From positions 1 to 33,232 of the forward strand of contig NCCO01000013.1 of the NCBI GenBank assembly GCA_002279705.1: a stretch of 33,232 nucleotides of DNA. The letters run 5' to 3'. This document shows positions 26,005 to 33,232 of the stretch, in pieces. Origin of the DNA: Allobosea sp. 12-68-7. Lineage in GTDB: Bacteria; Pseudomonadota; Alphaproteobacteria; Rhizobiales; Beijerinckiaceae. The stretch's first letter is position 1. Each line of letters begins with the position of its first letter. The notes under the pieces were generated by a model, which was not told the DNA's origin, searched no databases, and worked only from the letters and a program-made list of their open reading frames with translations. The position numbers were made by a program, and so were the translations under genes.

Positions 26005-26355
26005 GTGACCGAACCCGAGAAAAACGCCTCAGACTCGGAGTTGCGCGCAAGACTGGGTTCCCTGAAGGCCGCTCTCGGGCGTGCCGACGGAACCAAAAAG
26101 CCGGGCGCGAGCCCGGCCGGAGAGGACGGCGCCATGGCTGGCGCGATGTCCTCCGGCTTGCGCGCCGCGACGGATCTCGCAGGCGGCATCATCGCAGGCG
26201 CCCTGATCGGGATGCTGGCAGACCGGTGGCTGGGAACCTCGCCGTTCCTGCTGATCATCTTTCTGGTGATCGGGGCCATGGCAGGGCTGCGCTCCGTCTA
26301 TCGGCTCGGTTCGCGTCCGACCTCCGGGTCGAAGGGCAGCGGGACGAAAGACTGA
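26005..26355 (+). CDS. atpI: ATP synthase protein I (AtpI)
   Basis: AtpI is a small membrane protein thought to help assemble the c-ring; it starts the alphaproteobacterial Fo operon. The GTG at 26005 is preceded by GGAGGAG about 8 nt upstream; upstream ATGs in the same frame would add an unlikely arginine-rich extension. The 116-residue protein has an N-terminal charged cytoplasmic region, then two transmembrane segments GIIAGALIGMLADRWLG (with the conserved D-R-W-L-G) and PFLLIIFLVIGAMAGL, and the polar tail. atpB follows 46 nt downstream. The start choice is the main uncertainty. Confidence 0.86.
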   Translation: MTEPEKNASDSELRARLGSLKAALGRADGTKKPGASPAGEDGAMAGAMSSGLRAATDLAGGIIAGALIGMLADRWLGTSPFLLIIFLVIGAMAGLRSVYRLGSRPTSGSKGSGTKD

Positions 26356-26401
26356 CCGAGGCTGGCGGCCGCAAAGCCGCACGACAAGGGACTGAAGCGA
26401 C

Positions 26402-27163
26402 ATGGCGGCTGGCGGCGGAATCGATCCGATCCACCAATTCGAGATCAAGCCGATCATCGGCTTGCGGCCGTTTGGCCTCGACCTGTCCTTCACCAACGCG
26501 TCGCTGCTGATGGTCGCGATCGTCGCCGTGATCTCGGTGATCATGATCTACGGCTCGAGCCAGCGGTCGGTGGTCCCCGGCCGGCTGCAGTCGCTCGCCG
26601 AGATGGTCTACGAATTCGTCGCCTCCACCGTCACCGGCGTGATGGGCAAGGAAGGCATGAAGTTCTTCCCGCTCGTCTTCTCGCTGTTCATGTTCGTGCT
26701 CTGCGCCAACATGCTCGGCATGATCCCGGGCTCCTTCACCGTGACCAGCCACATCGTCGTGACGGCGGCCTTCGCCTTCCTCGTGATCGGCACCGTGCTG
26801 GTCTATGGCGTCGTCAAGCACGGCAGCCACTTCTTCGGCCTGTTCGTGCCGTCGGGTGTGCCGGGCTGGCTCTTGCCCTTTATGGTGCTGATCGAGGCGG
26901 TGTCCTTCGTCTCGCGGCCGATCTCGCTGTCGCTGCGCCTGTTCGGCAACATGCTCGCCGGCCATATCGCGCTGAAGGTGTTCGGCGGCTTCGTCGTCGC
27001 CCTGCTCGCCGCCGGCGGCGCCGCGACGATCATCGCCCCGCTGCCACTGCTCCTGGCCGTGGCGCTCACCGCGCTCGAATTCCTCGTCGCCTTCCTGCAG
27101 GCCTATGTCTTCGCGATCCTGACCTGCGTCTATCTCAACGACGCTCTGCACCCCGGCCACTGA
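26402..27163 (+). CDS. atpB: F0F1 ATP synthase subunit a
   Basis: Subunit a forms the proton half-channels next to the c-ring in the inner membrane. The 253-residue protein has IHQFEIKPI near the N-terminus, the segment [20 protein letters not shown] (helix 3 family signature) and the key [19 protein letters not shown], whose Arg is the essential a-Arg. The final helix [21 protein letters not shown] holds the conserved Glu and Gln. Length and motifs are normal. It is the second gene of atpI-atpB-atpE-atpF'-atpF; the F1 genes lie elsewhere, as is usual in this class. Confidence 0.97.
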   Translation: MAAGGGIDPIHQFEIKPIIGLRPFGLDLSFTNASLLMVAIVAVISVIMIYGSSQRSVVPGRLQSLAEMVYEFVASTVTGVMGKEGMKFFPLVFSLFMFVLCANMLGMIPGSFTVTSHIVVTAAFAFLVIGTVLVYGVVKHGSHFFGLFVPSGVPGWLLPFMVLIEAVSFVSRPISLSLRLFGNMLAGHIALKVFGGFVVALLAAGGAATIIAPLPLLLAVALTALEFLVAFLQAYVFAILTCVYLNDALHPGH

Positions 27164-27224
27164 GCCAGGCAGAGTTCGCGAGACCATCCCACCCGCCATC
27201 ACCTTTTCACACTGGAGAAAGACC

Positions 27225-27452
27225 ATGGATCCCGTTGCAGCCAAGTACATCGGCGCTGGCCTCGCCTCGCTCGGCATGGGCCTCGCCGCCATCGGCGTCG
27301 GCACCATCTTCGGCAACTTCCTCTCGGGCGCGCTGCGCAACCCCTCGGCGGCCGACGGCCAGTTCCCGCGCGCCTTCATCGGCGCGGCGCTCGCCGAAGG
27401 TCTGGGCATTTTCGCCTTCGTCGTGGCGCTCGTCCTGCTCTTCGTGGTCTGA
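27225..27452 (+). CDS. atpE: F0F1 ATP synthase subunit c
   Basis: Subunit c forms the rotor ring. This 75-residue protein has two transmembrane helices: helix 1 [19 protein letters not shown] with the glycine-rich packing motif, the polar loop RNPSAADGQ, and helix 2 [19 protein letters not shown] carrying the proton-binding Glu at about residue 58. The ribosome site GGAGAAAG precedes ATG 27225 by about 6 nt. Length is typical. It follows atpB by 61 nt, and atpF' begins 92 nt downstream. The helix 1 glycine spacing is normal, so a standard-size ring is likely. Confidence 0.97.
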   Translation: MDPVAAKYIGAGLASLGMGLAAIGVGTIFGNFLSGALRNPSAADGQFPRAFIGAALAEGLGIFAFVVALVLLFVV

Positions 27453-27544
27453 CGCGCTTCGACCACCCGCCTTCCCGTCGCGCCCTCGCGTCCCCTTGCG
27501 GGACCGGGCGCGACCTTTCGATTTCCTTCGCTGAAAGGCAGCCC

Positions 27545-28162
27545 ATGCCGGTTCGATCTTCACGGTCCGTCAGGCAAGGTTGGGCCGGCTTCGTCGCCTC
27601 CGGGCTGACGGCCACGCTCGTGGCCGGGGTCGCCCAGGCCGCGACACCGCCCCTGAGCGGCGAGAAGGCCGCCTTCCCTCCCTTCGACGTCGCGACCTTC
27701 CCGGGTCAGCTGTTCTGGCTCGCCATCACCTTCGGTGCGCTCTACTGGCTGATGTCGACGATCGCCCTGCCGCGGGTCGGCGCGATCCTCGAGGAGCGTG
27801 CCGGCACCATCGCGCGCGATCTCGACAACGCCGCCAAGATGCAGGCCAAGGCCGAGGACACCGCGCTCGCCTATGAGGCAGCGCTGACCGAGGCCCGCAA
27901 GAACGCCCAGGGCATCGCCCAGGCCTCGCGCGACGCCGGCGCCAAGGCCTCCGAGGAGCGCCGTCACGCCGTCGAGGCCGAGCTGGCGACCAAGCTCGCC
28001 ACGGCCGAGGCCACCATCGCCGCTACCAAGACCAGCGCCATGAGCAATGTGCGCGGGCTCGGCAGCGAGGTCGCGATCGCGATCGTCGAGAAGCTGACCG
28101 GCCAGGCCCCGAGCGCCACCGAGGCGTCCGAGGCGGTCGATCAGGTTCTGGCACGCGGCTGA
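27545..28162 (+). CDS. atpF2: F0F1 ATP synthase subunit b'
   Basis: In alphaproteobacteria and plastids the peripheral stalk is a b-b' heterodimer. This 205-residue gene product has an N-terminal signal-like extension (GFVASGLTATLVAGVAQAA), then the membrane anchor GQLFWLAITFGALYWLMSTIAL and a long coiled coil rich in Ala, Glu and Lys (about 80-190) that binds F1 and delta. The N-terminal extension is longer than that of b and marks it as b' rather than b. It is followed 12 nt later by atpF with GAGGAGAC before its start. Whether the N-terminus is cleaved is not known from sequence. Confidence 0.92.
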   Translation: MPVRSSRSVRQGWAGFVASGLTATLVAGVAQAATPPLSGEKAAFPPFDVATFPGQLFWLAITFGALYWLMSTIALPRVGAILEERAGTIARDLDNAAKMQAKAEDTALAYEAALTEARKNAQGIAQASRDAGAKASEERRHAVEAELATKLATAEATIAATKTSAMSNVRGLGSEVAIAIVEKLTGQAPSATEASEAVDQVLARG

Positions 28163-28174
28163 GGAGACACCATC

Positions 28175-28651
28175 ATGGATACCGTCTGGGTCGGCGTCGC
28201 CTTCGTCATCTTCTTTGCCATCCTGGCCTATTTCGGCGTGCCGAAGGCGATCGTCGCGGCGCTCGACGCGCGCGGCGAGAAGATCGCCCAGGAACTCGCC
28301 GAGGCGCGCCGCCTGCGTCTCGAGGCCGAGAAGCTGCTCGCCGAGTACGAGGCCAAGCGCAAGGCTGCCGAGACCGAGGCCGCCGGCATCGTCGCCGCCG
28401 CGAACGAGGAGGCCAAGCGCCTCGCCGCCGAGGCCGAGACCAAGCTGAACGACTTCGTCGCCCGTCGCACCAAGTCGGCCGAGGAGAAGATCGCGCTGGC
28501 CGAAAGCCAGGCCGAGGCCGAGGTTCGCGCCGCGGCTGCCGAAGCGGCGACCAAGGCAGCCGAGTTGATCATCCGCTCCCAGGTGGGCGGCAAGGCCGGC
28601 GACGCGCTGTTCGCCGCCGGTCTGAACGAGGTCAAGGCCAAGCTCAACTGA
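28175..28651 (+). CDS. atpF: F0F1 ATP synthase subunit b
   Basis: Subunit b forms the peripheral stalk with b'. The 158-residue protein has a single transmembrane helix (VWVGVAFVIFFAILAYFGVP) and a long alanine- and glutamate-rich coiled coil with the heptad pattern continuing to the C-terminus, ending in the typical GLNEVKAKLN. The start follows the b' stop after 12 nt with GAGGAGAC 6 nt upstream. It is the last gene of the Fo operon, and a strong terminator follows about 50 nt later. Confidence 0.94.
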   Translation: MDTVWVGVAFVIFFAILAYFGVPKAIVAALDARGEKIAQELAEARRLRLEAEKLLAEYEAKRKAAETEAAGIVAAANEEAKRLAAEAETKLNDFVARRTKSAEEKIALAESQAEAEVRAAAAEAATKAAELIIRSQVGGKAGDALFAAGLNEVKAKLN

Positions 28652-28700
28652 GATGGAGCGGCCGAAGGGTCGCTACACGCATCAGGATCAACGACTTTCG

Positions 28701-28732
28701 AAAACGCCGCGGCCCCCGGGCCGCGGCGTTTT
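28701..28732 (+). terminator. Strong intrinsic terminator of the atp operon
   Basis: A perfect 15-bp stem pairs AAAACGCCGCGGCCC (28701-28715) with 28718-28732, whose 3' end is TTTT. The two-nucleotide loop would open in practice to four. It is almost symmetric (AAAA...TTTT), so it could work in both directions, but the minus-strand L,D-transpeptidase gene ends more than 190 nt away. Confidence 0.9.
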
Positions 28733-28928
28733 GCTTTGGCGGGCAGGATCGACCGCAGCGAGCTTGCCAGAAGCGGGAGGCGCGGGCCTCCCAAAATCCC
28801 TTGTTTGGCTCATGGGCGCGTAACGGCCCCATCGTCCCGGACAGGCGGACGAAGCCAGACCCGCACGGGACGAAGCCGCTCCGGAGACCTTGTAGGCCCG
28901 ATAGCAGCAGTCCGAACGCCGTTTCGTC

Positions 28929-30161
28929 TCAGTTCGCGGCCGTCTTGGCCGGAAGGCGCGGGGCCGGCCTGGGTTCGCCTGCGCCGATCACCTTCGACTT
29001 CGGCTTGCGCGGCTGGATGGTGGAGGTGACGATGCCCTGCGGGGTGTCCAGCCCATAGATGTCCTCGCGGAACTGGACCATGCCATCGGCCCCCTGCCAG
29101 CCGGTCAGGTAGACCCAGGCCACGGGCACGGATTTCTTCAACGGGATGTTCTTGCGCTCGCCCTTGGCGATCTCGGCCTCGATCGCGGCCGGCGTCCACT
29201 CCGTGCCTTCGAGCAGCCAGGCGCCGAGTTCGCGCACGCCTTCGACACGGGCACAGCCCGAGGAGTTGAAGCGGACATCGTTGCGGAAGAGGGACTTCTT
29301 CGGCGTGTCATGGAGATAGACGGCCTCGGTGTTGGGCATGTCGATCTTCATCTGGCCGAGCGAATTGTCGGGGCCGGGGTCCTGCCTCACGGTGAAATAG
29401 GGCGCGGTCAGGCTCGCCCAGTTGACGGTGGCCGGGTCGATCTCGCGGTTTTCGGCCCCGAGCAGGCGCATATGGGACTTCGCCAGGAAGCCCGGGTCCT
29501 TGCGCATATGCGGGATGATGTCGGCCTTCACGATCGAGGTCGGCACCGTCCAGGTCGGGTTGAGATTGACCGAGGTGATGTTGGCCTGAAGCACCGGCGA
29601 CGGCCGGTCCGGCCGGCCGACGATGGCGAGGTGGCGGCGCTGGACGAGGCCGTTCTCGACCGCCTCGACGCTGGCGCCGGGGATGTTGACCACGACATAG
29701 CGCTCGGCGAAGGAGAAGCCATTGCCCTTGAGCCGCTCCAGCGTGGCGGTGAGCTGGTTGAGGCGGACCTCGACCGGCGTGTTCAGCGCCTTCAGCGTCA
29801 GGCGGCCGACCGTGCCGAGATCCGACAGGCCGTGCCGGACCTGGAAGCGCTTCACGGCCGCGACGACATTCGCGTCGTAGACGTCACCCGGCAGCGCGTC
29901 GGCGGGCAGATCGCCGCTCAGCACCAGGCGCTGCTTCAGCGCCGCGACCTCGGGCCCCTGGGCATCCGGCTTCAGCGCGGTGATGCCGGCGGGAACCTTG
30001 GGCCAGCCGCCGCGGACGGCGATGTCCTCATGGGCGATCAGCGCCTCAAGGGTGCGGTCATAGGTGTTGGGGCCGTAGCTGGGCTCGCTGGCCCGCGCTC
30101 CCATGCCGCCGAGCAAAAGGGCCAGGGCAGCGACGGAGGCTTTGACGAAACGCACGGACAT
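28929..30161 (-). CDS. L,D-transpeptidase, YcbB/YkuD type, with peptidoglycan-binding domain
   Basis: L,D-transpeptidases cross-link peptidoglycan through 3-3 bonds or attach lipoproteins. The open frame extends upstream to 30428, but the ATG at 30161 (MSVRFVKASVAALALLLGG) begins a signal peptide, so I use it (410 residues). A peptidoglycan-binding helical domain is visible at about 50-130 (PEVAALKQRLVLSGDLP, VAAVKRFQVRHGLSDLG). The YkuD catalytic domain has the His in VYLHDTPKKSLF and the nucleophile Cys303 in FNSSGCARVEGV. The acceptor is the periplasmic sacculus. The 174-nt upstream region to the Phd/PIN operon contains a dyad assigned to that operon. Confidence 0.92.
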   Translation of the reverse strand: MSVRFVKASVAALALLLGGMGARASEPSYGPNTYDRTLEALIAHEDIAVRGGWPKVPAGITALKPDAQGPEVAALKQRLVLSGDLPADALPGDVYDANVVAAVKRFQVRHGLSDLGTVGRLTLKALNTPVEVRLNQLTATLERLKGNGFSFAERYVVVNIPGASVEAVENGLVQRRHLAIVGRPDRPSPVLQANITSVNLNPTWTVPTSIVKADIIPHMRKDPGFLAKSHMRLLGAENREIDPATVNWASLTAPYFTVRQDPGPDNSLGQMKIDMPNTEAVYLHDTPKKSLFRNDVRFNSSGCARVEGVRELGAWLLEGTEWTPAAIEAEIAKGERKNIPLKKSVPVAWVYLTGWQGADGMVQFREDIYGLDTPQGIVTSTIQPRKPKSKVIGAGEPRPAPRLPAKTAAN

Positions 30162-30299
30162 GGACGTGATCCCACACAGCGTCACAGACGCATAGCGGAA
30201 GCATCCCTCGCGCATGGTCAAGGAAGGCTTAAGGCGGTGGCGGGATTTGGTGTCGGAGTGTTGCTCGGAGTATTGTCGCCTCTCCCACTGGTGACTATC

Positions 30300-30316
30300 A
30301 TGACCATCTAGGTCAT
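30300..30316. promoter_or_regulatory. Palindrome upstream of the Phd/PIN pair, probable antitoxin operator
   Basis: ATGACC-ATCTA-GGTCAT is a perfect 6-bp inverted repeat with 5-nt centre, 20 nt before the GTG start of the antitoxin gene and just upstream of AGGAGG (30325-30330). Antitoxins of this type repress their own operon, so a dyad at this place is expected. No other function is apparent. Confidence 0.55.
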
Positions 30317-30335
30317 TTAATTGTAGGAGGCACAC

Positions 30336-30599
30336 GTGACCGTAGCTGTGAACCACCTCTGGAGCGTCGCCGCGGCAAAGGCACGATTCTCCGAGTTGAT
30401 GGAGAAGGCGGCGAATGAGGGTCCGCAAACAGTGACCCGCAACGGGAGACCGACCGCCGTTGTGGTTTCTGTCGAGGAGTGGGAACGCAGGACGACCCGC
30501 AAGGGGACCTTCGCTGACTTCCTCCTCAATTCGCCCTTGCGCGGCTCCGGAATTGACCTGACGCGTGACGATCAGCCACCGCGCGATATCGATCTGTGA
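30336..30599 (+). CDS. Type II antitoxin, Phd/YefM family
   Basis: An 87-residue antitoxin. The GTG start at 30336 has AGGAGG 5 nt upstream (30325-30330). The N-terminal Phd fold is visible: WSVAAAKARFSELMEKAAN, then GPQTVTRNGRPTAVVVSVEEWERR, the signature of the family. The C-terminal part, TFADFLLNSPLRGSGIDLTRDD, is the disordered toxin-binding tail. The stop overlaps the toxin start (GTGA), so the two are translated together. The dyad upstream may be its operator. The toxin is a PIN-domain protein. Confidence 0.92.
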   Translation: MTVAVNHLWSVAAAKARFSELMEKAANEGPQTVTRNGRPTAVVVSVEEWERRTTRKGTFADFLLNSPLRGSGIDLTRDDQPPRDIDL

Positions 30600-31021
30600 C
30601 CTTCCTGCTGGATACCAATGTCATCTCCGAGGGCGAGAAGCCGGCGCCAAATGCCGAGGTCATCCAGTTCCTGGCGCAGGCGAACGAAGACAGCCTCTAC
30701 CTCAGCGTCGTCACCATGGCCGAACTCCATCGCGGCCTCGCACTGATGCACAGCGGCCGCCGCCGTGACCAGCTGGCGAACTGGATCGAAACGGAACTGC
30801 CCTCCCGCTTCGGCGAACGACTGCTTCCCTTCGACCTGCCGACGGCGGCAGCTTGGGGTGACATCATGGCCGCGTCGCGTCGCGACGGCCTGAACCTCCA
30901 GATGATGGACGCCATGCTGGCGGCCACCGCCGTGGTTCATGGGTTGACCCTGGTGACGCGAAATGTCCGGGATTTCGCACGGCTCGGGTTGCCGATGCTA
31001 AACCCCTGGGAGGGCGACTGA
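30596..31021 (+). CDS. PIN-domain toxin, VapC/FitB type
   Basis: A 141-residue PIN-domain ribonuclease toxin beginning at GTG 30596, overlapping the antitoxin stop by 4 nt. The acidic metal site is visible: the first Asp in FLLDTNVISE, the Glu in VTMAELHRGLAL, and the Asp in MMDAMLAATAVVHGLTLVTRN with the final RNVRDFARLGL block that is typical of the FitB/VapC group. VapC toxins cut tRNA or rRNA. Catalytic residues look intact. Phd-type antitoxins are common partners in alphaproteobacteria. It converges with the minus-strand gcvPB, only 8 nt between stops. Confidence 0.93.
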   Translation: MTFLLDTNVISEGEKPAPNAEVIQFLAQANEDSLYLSVVTMAELHRGLALMHSGRRRDQLANWIETELPSRFGERLLPFDLPTAAAWGDIMAASRRDGLNLQMMDAMLAATAVVHGLTLVTRNVRDFARLGLPMLNPWEGD

Positions 31022-31029
31022 CGCGCGCC

Positions 31030-32746
31030 CTACTCGGCCGCCTCCGCCAGCGGCGCCGGGGCTACCCATTTCAGCACCGGCTGGCGCGCCGCGCGGGTCT
31101 CGTCCAGGCGGCGCAGCGGGGCGTGGTGGGGCGCGCCGGTGAAGCGGACCTTGTCGTTGCCCTTGGCTGCCATGGCGAGGTCGCGCAGCGTCGCGATGAA
31201 AAGGTCGAGCGAGGCCTTGGATTCCGACTCGGTCGGCTCGATCAGCATGGCGCCGTGGACGACCAGCGGGAAATACACCGTCATCGGGTGGTAGCCCTCG
31301 TCGATCATCGCCTTGGCGAAATCGAGCGTGGTGACGCCAGTGCCCTTCAGCCACTCATCGTCGAACAGCGCCTCGTGCATCGAGGGGTGATCCGGGAAGG
31401 GCAGCGACATCAGGTCGGAGAGGCCGGCGCGGATGTAGTTGGCGTTCAGCACCGCGTCCTCGGAGGCCTGCTTCATGCCGTCCGAACCATGGCTGAGCAT
31501 GTAGGTGAGCGCGCGGACATACATGCCCATCTGGCCATGGAAGGCGGTCATGCGGCCGAAGGGGGCGTTGCCCTCGGGCGCCTCCTCGCGGGTTTCGACA
31601 AGCCGTATCTGAACCGCCTGAGCCAGGAAGGCCGGATGAACGTCGCCGTCCTCAACACTGATGCCGAGTTCCGACAGTTTGGAAAGCAGATCCTCGATCT
31701 CCTCGCTCGACGCTGTCGAGTCGGAAGGCATCAGGAGGTTCAGCTCGTCATATGTCATGAAGCCCGAGGCTTCGACGGACCTCCGCAGTTCCGCCCCGAC
31801 CTTGCCACGCCCCCCGACGAAATCGGCGAGGGTCACTTTATCCAGATGGATGAACGGCACCGGCGCGAAGGGCGCGAGCCGCTCCGAGAGCACGACCGGA
31901 CCGGCGCCCGGCCCGCCGCCGCCATGGGGCGTCGAGAAGGTCTTGTGCAGGTTGATGTGCATGGCATCGACGCCGAGATCACCCGGCCGGGCCTTGCCGA
32001 CGATGGCGTTGAAATTGGCGCCGTCGCAGTAGAAATAGGCACCGGCCTCATGCATCGCGGCGGCGATCTCGACGATCTCAGGCTCGAAGATGCCGCAGGT
32101 GTTGGGGTTGGTCAGCATGATCGCGGCGATGTCGGGCCCGAGCAGCGCCTTGACGTCCTCGACCGCGACTAACGGGGACGAGCACGACATTGCGGGTCGC
32201 GCCCTCGCCCTTGGCGGCGATGGCGGCCTTGATCGCCATCATGCCGCAGGCCTCGCCATGGGCGCCGGCCTTCGGCGACAGGGCGACGGCCGGCATGCCG
32301 GTCAGCGTCATCAGATAGCGCGAGAGCTCGAGCATGACCTCGAGCGCGCCCGGCACAGTCGAGACCGGCTGGAGCGGGTGCACGTCGGAGAAGCCGGGCA
32401 TGCGCGCCGTCTTCTCGTTGAGGCGAGCATTGTGCTTCATCGTGCAGGAGCCGAGCGGGAAGAGCCCGGTGTCGATGCCGTAGTTCTTCTGGCTCAGGCG
32501 CACATAATGTCGCATCGTCTCGGGCTCGGAGAGGCCGGGCAGGCCGATCTCGCCCTGGCGGGCGTGGCTGCCCAGGCGAGAATTGAACGGGGCCGGCGCA
32601 TCGATGTCGACGCCTGTCGTCTCGGGATGGCCGATCTCGAAGATCAGCGGCTCGATCTGCTGCAGCGCGCGGTTGCCGGTGAAGGTCGCATGCGGCTCAT
32701 GGGCGGACACGGACCCTTGCGTGGGACGTCCCTGACGGTTCAGCAT
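31030..32746 (-). pseudogene. gcvPB: Glycine dehydrogenase (aminomethyl-transferring) subunit 2, broken and carrying an insert
   Basis: GcvPB with GcvPA forms the PLP-dependent glycine decarboxylase (P-protein) of the glycine cleavage system. Two frames cover it: the N-terminal half (ATG 32746 to about 32174) ends with GEGATRNVVLVP, and the C-terminal half resumes at about 32169 with VAVEDVKALLGPDIAAIML. The residues normally between, including the conserved SAHGTNPA block (about 28 codons from family knowledge), are missing and the frame shifts. The PLP lysine block NLHKTFSTPHGGGGPG and the MTAFHGQMGMYVRALTYMLSHG region are intact. Residues 115-193 of the C-terminal half (31612-31848) are an extra sigma-70 region 1.1-like segment. 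It is therefore a pseudogene as sequenced. Confidence 0.88.
31612..31848 (-). other. Sigma-70 region 1.1-like insert within gcvPB
   Basis: Between VPFI and QIRLVETREEAPEG there are about 79 codons without counterpart in the GcvPB sequences I know. They encode GFMTYDELNLLMPSDST, then SEEIEDLLSKLSELGISVED. This fits E. coli RpoD region 1.1 (GYLTYAEVNDHLPED, then SDQIEDIIQMINDMGIQV) position by position at the conserved residues, namely the TY-x-E-x-N, the P, the IED and the GI-x-V. The 30 residues before it are less alike. Codon use (AAA, TAT, GAT, AGT, GTT) is less GC-biased than in the flanks. The insert is in frame with the C-terminal half. The exact borders are uncertain by several codons. 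Confidence 0.7.
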
Positions 32747-33126
32747 GAGGTGACTCCGGACTTCTGAGATGGATCATTGATGGCGCGGAAGATTGTTTCG
32801 ACGACGCCGTCGAGGTTTTCGGTCAGTTCGTGATTCCAGAAACGAAGCACACGGAAGCCCTGCGACTTGAGATAGGCGGTGCGGCGTGCGTCGTGTTGGG
32901 CTGCTGTCGGCAGGCCGTGCTGACCGCCATCGAGTTCAATCACCAGCCTCGCGCCGATATGGACGAAGTCGGCGAAATAGGGCCCCAAAGGTGCTTGGCG
33001 ACGAAAATGACCGCCCGGCAACTCCATTGCTTTCAGGTGCAGCCAAAGGCGCCTTTCCGCGGGCGTGGCCTCCCGGCGCAGGCGCCGCGCTTTCGACGTG
33101 CGGGGGTCCTTGCGGTTCCCGGCCAT
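32740..33126 (-). CDS. DUF559 endonuclease-like protein (Vsr-like fold)
   Basis: A DUF559 protein of 128 residues starting at ATG 33126 (MAGNRKDPRTSKARRLRREATPAERRLWLHLK). The conserved core is LRREATPAERRLWLHL, then FRRQAPLGPYFADFV, the acidic LVIELDGGQH (catalytic-type Asp/Glu) and the C-terminal RVLRFWNHELTENLDGVVETI. The fold is related to the very-short-patch repair and restriction endonuclease superfamily; the substrate is unknown. The stop overlaps the gcvPB start by 7 nt, so it sits inside the glycine-cleavage operon. Such genes occur in many copies in Rhizobiales in varied places, suggesting a mobile or accessory ORF; this is inferred from memory. A GC-rich hairpin follows upstream. 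Confidence 0.88.
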   Translation of the reverse strand: MAGNRKDPRTSKARRLRREATPAERRLWLHLKAMELPGGHFRRQAPLGPYFADFVHIGARLVIELDGGQHGLPTAAQHDARRTAYLKSQGFRVLRFWNHELTENLDGVVETIFRAINDPSQKSGVTSC

Positions 33127-33174
33127 CACAGCCCCTCCCCGGTGAAGCGACCCAGCGATTGACGGGCCCAACCT

Positions 33175-33219
33175 ACCCCCTCCCCCCGCTTGCGGGGGGG
33201 AGGGCTGGGGTGGGGGGCA
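33175..33219. repeat. G/C-tract hairpin repeat upstream of the DUF559 gene
   Basis: CCCCCCGC-TTG-CGGGGGGG-type hairpin followed by AGGGCTGGGGTGGGG. Such sequences are dispersed in many Rhizobiales genomes, but only one copy and one edge are visible in this window, which ends 13 nt later. No gene is recognised in the last 106 nt. Confidence 0.5.
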
Positions 33220-33232
33220 GTGCCGCTCGGCG

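Noticed and set aside
28733-28928. Another gene or repeat between the atp terminator and the L,D-transpeptidase
   Set aside because: Only short GC-rich imperfect repeats (GTCCCG/CGGGAC) were seen, with no plausible start or domain.
30162-30428. 89-residue N-terminal extension of the L,D-transpeptidase
   Set aside because: It overlaps the start of the antitoxin gene on the other strand, and a signal peptide at 30161 gives a better start.

Overview
The window looks like chromosome of a high-GC alphaproteobacterium of the Hyphomicrobiales (Rhizobiales), perhaps Bosea-like; the genus is a guess. The evidence is strong G/C third-position bias, a CcrM-type GANTC methylase next to rnhB, split gcvPA/gcvPB-type glycine decarboxylase, an Fo-only ATP synthase operon with a b' subunit, a dciA/dsbA/smc cluster, a GAAC-N7-GAAC SOS box and many Rhizobiales-style palindromic repeats. 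No tRNA, rRNA, insertion sequence, prophage or CRISPR was found.

Layout. 1-3 kb: two secreted proteins of unknown function and ispE, which carries an in-frame palindromic repeat. 3-8 kb: a TPR protein, a tiny lipoprotein, electron-transfer-flavoprotein:ubiquinone oxidoreductase and a uracil-DNA glycosylase lacking two Fe-S ligands. 8-11.5 kb: cytochrome bd (cydAB) and a zinc metallopeptidase. 11.5-15 kb: a methyltransferase divergent from a two-component system, then a GFA-family protein. 15-18.4 kb: mutY, ccrM and rnhB (DNA repair, methylation, replication). 18.5-20.3 kb: a HigBA toxin-antitoxin pair and a radical SAM protein behind a perfect SOS box. 20.4-25.8 kb: a small unknown protein, a DUF721/DciA-like protein, a DsbA-like thioredoxin and smc, which has one frameshift. 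26-28.7 kb: atpI-atpB-atpE-atpF'-atpF, closed by a strong terminator. 29-31 kb: an L,D-transpeptidase and a Phd/PIN toxin-antitoxin pair. 31-33.2 kb: a broken gcvPB and a DUF559 endonuclease-like gene.

Most notable observations. (1) gcvPB contains an in-frame insert of about 79 codons that reads as RNA polymerase sigma-70 region 1.1, and the same gene has lost the conserved segment around its AHGTNPA motif with a frameshift. (2) Palindromic repeats of about 100-130 nt, in three sequence families, share one cloverleaf-like architecture; one of them lies in frame inside ispE. (3) An SOS box sits between a radical SAM gene and a divergent small gene. (4) A perfect 18-bp operator-like palindrome lies between ETF-QO and the uracil-DNA glycosylase gene. 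(5) smc is split by a single extra G.
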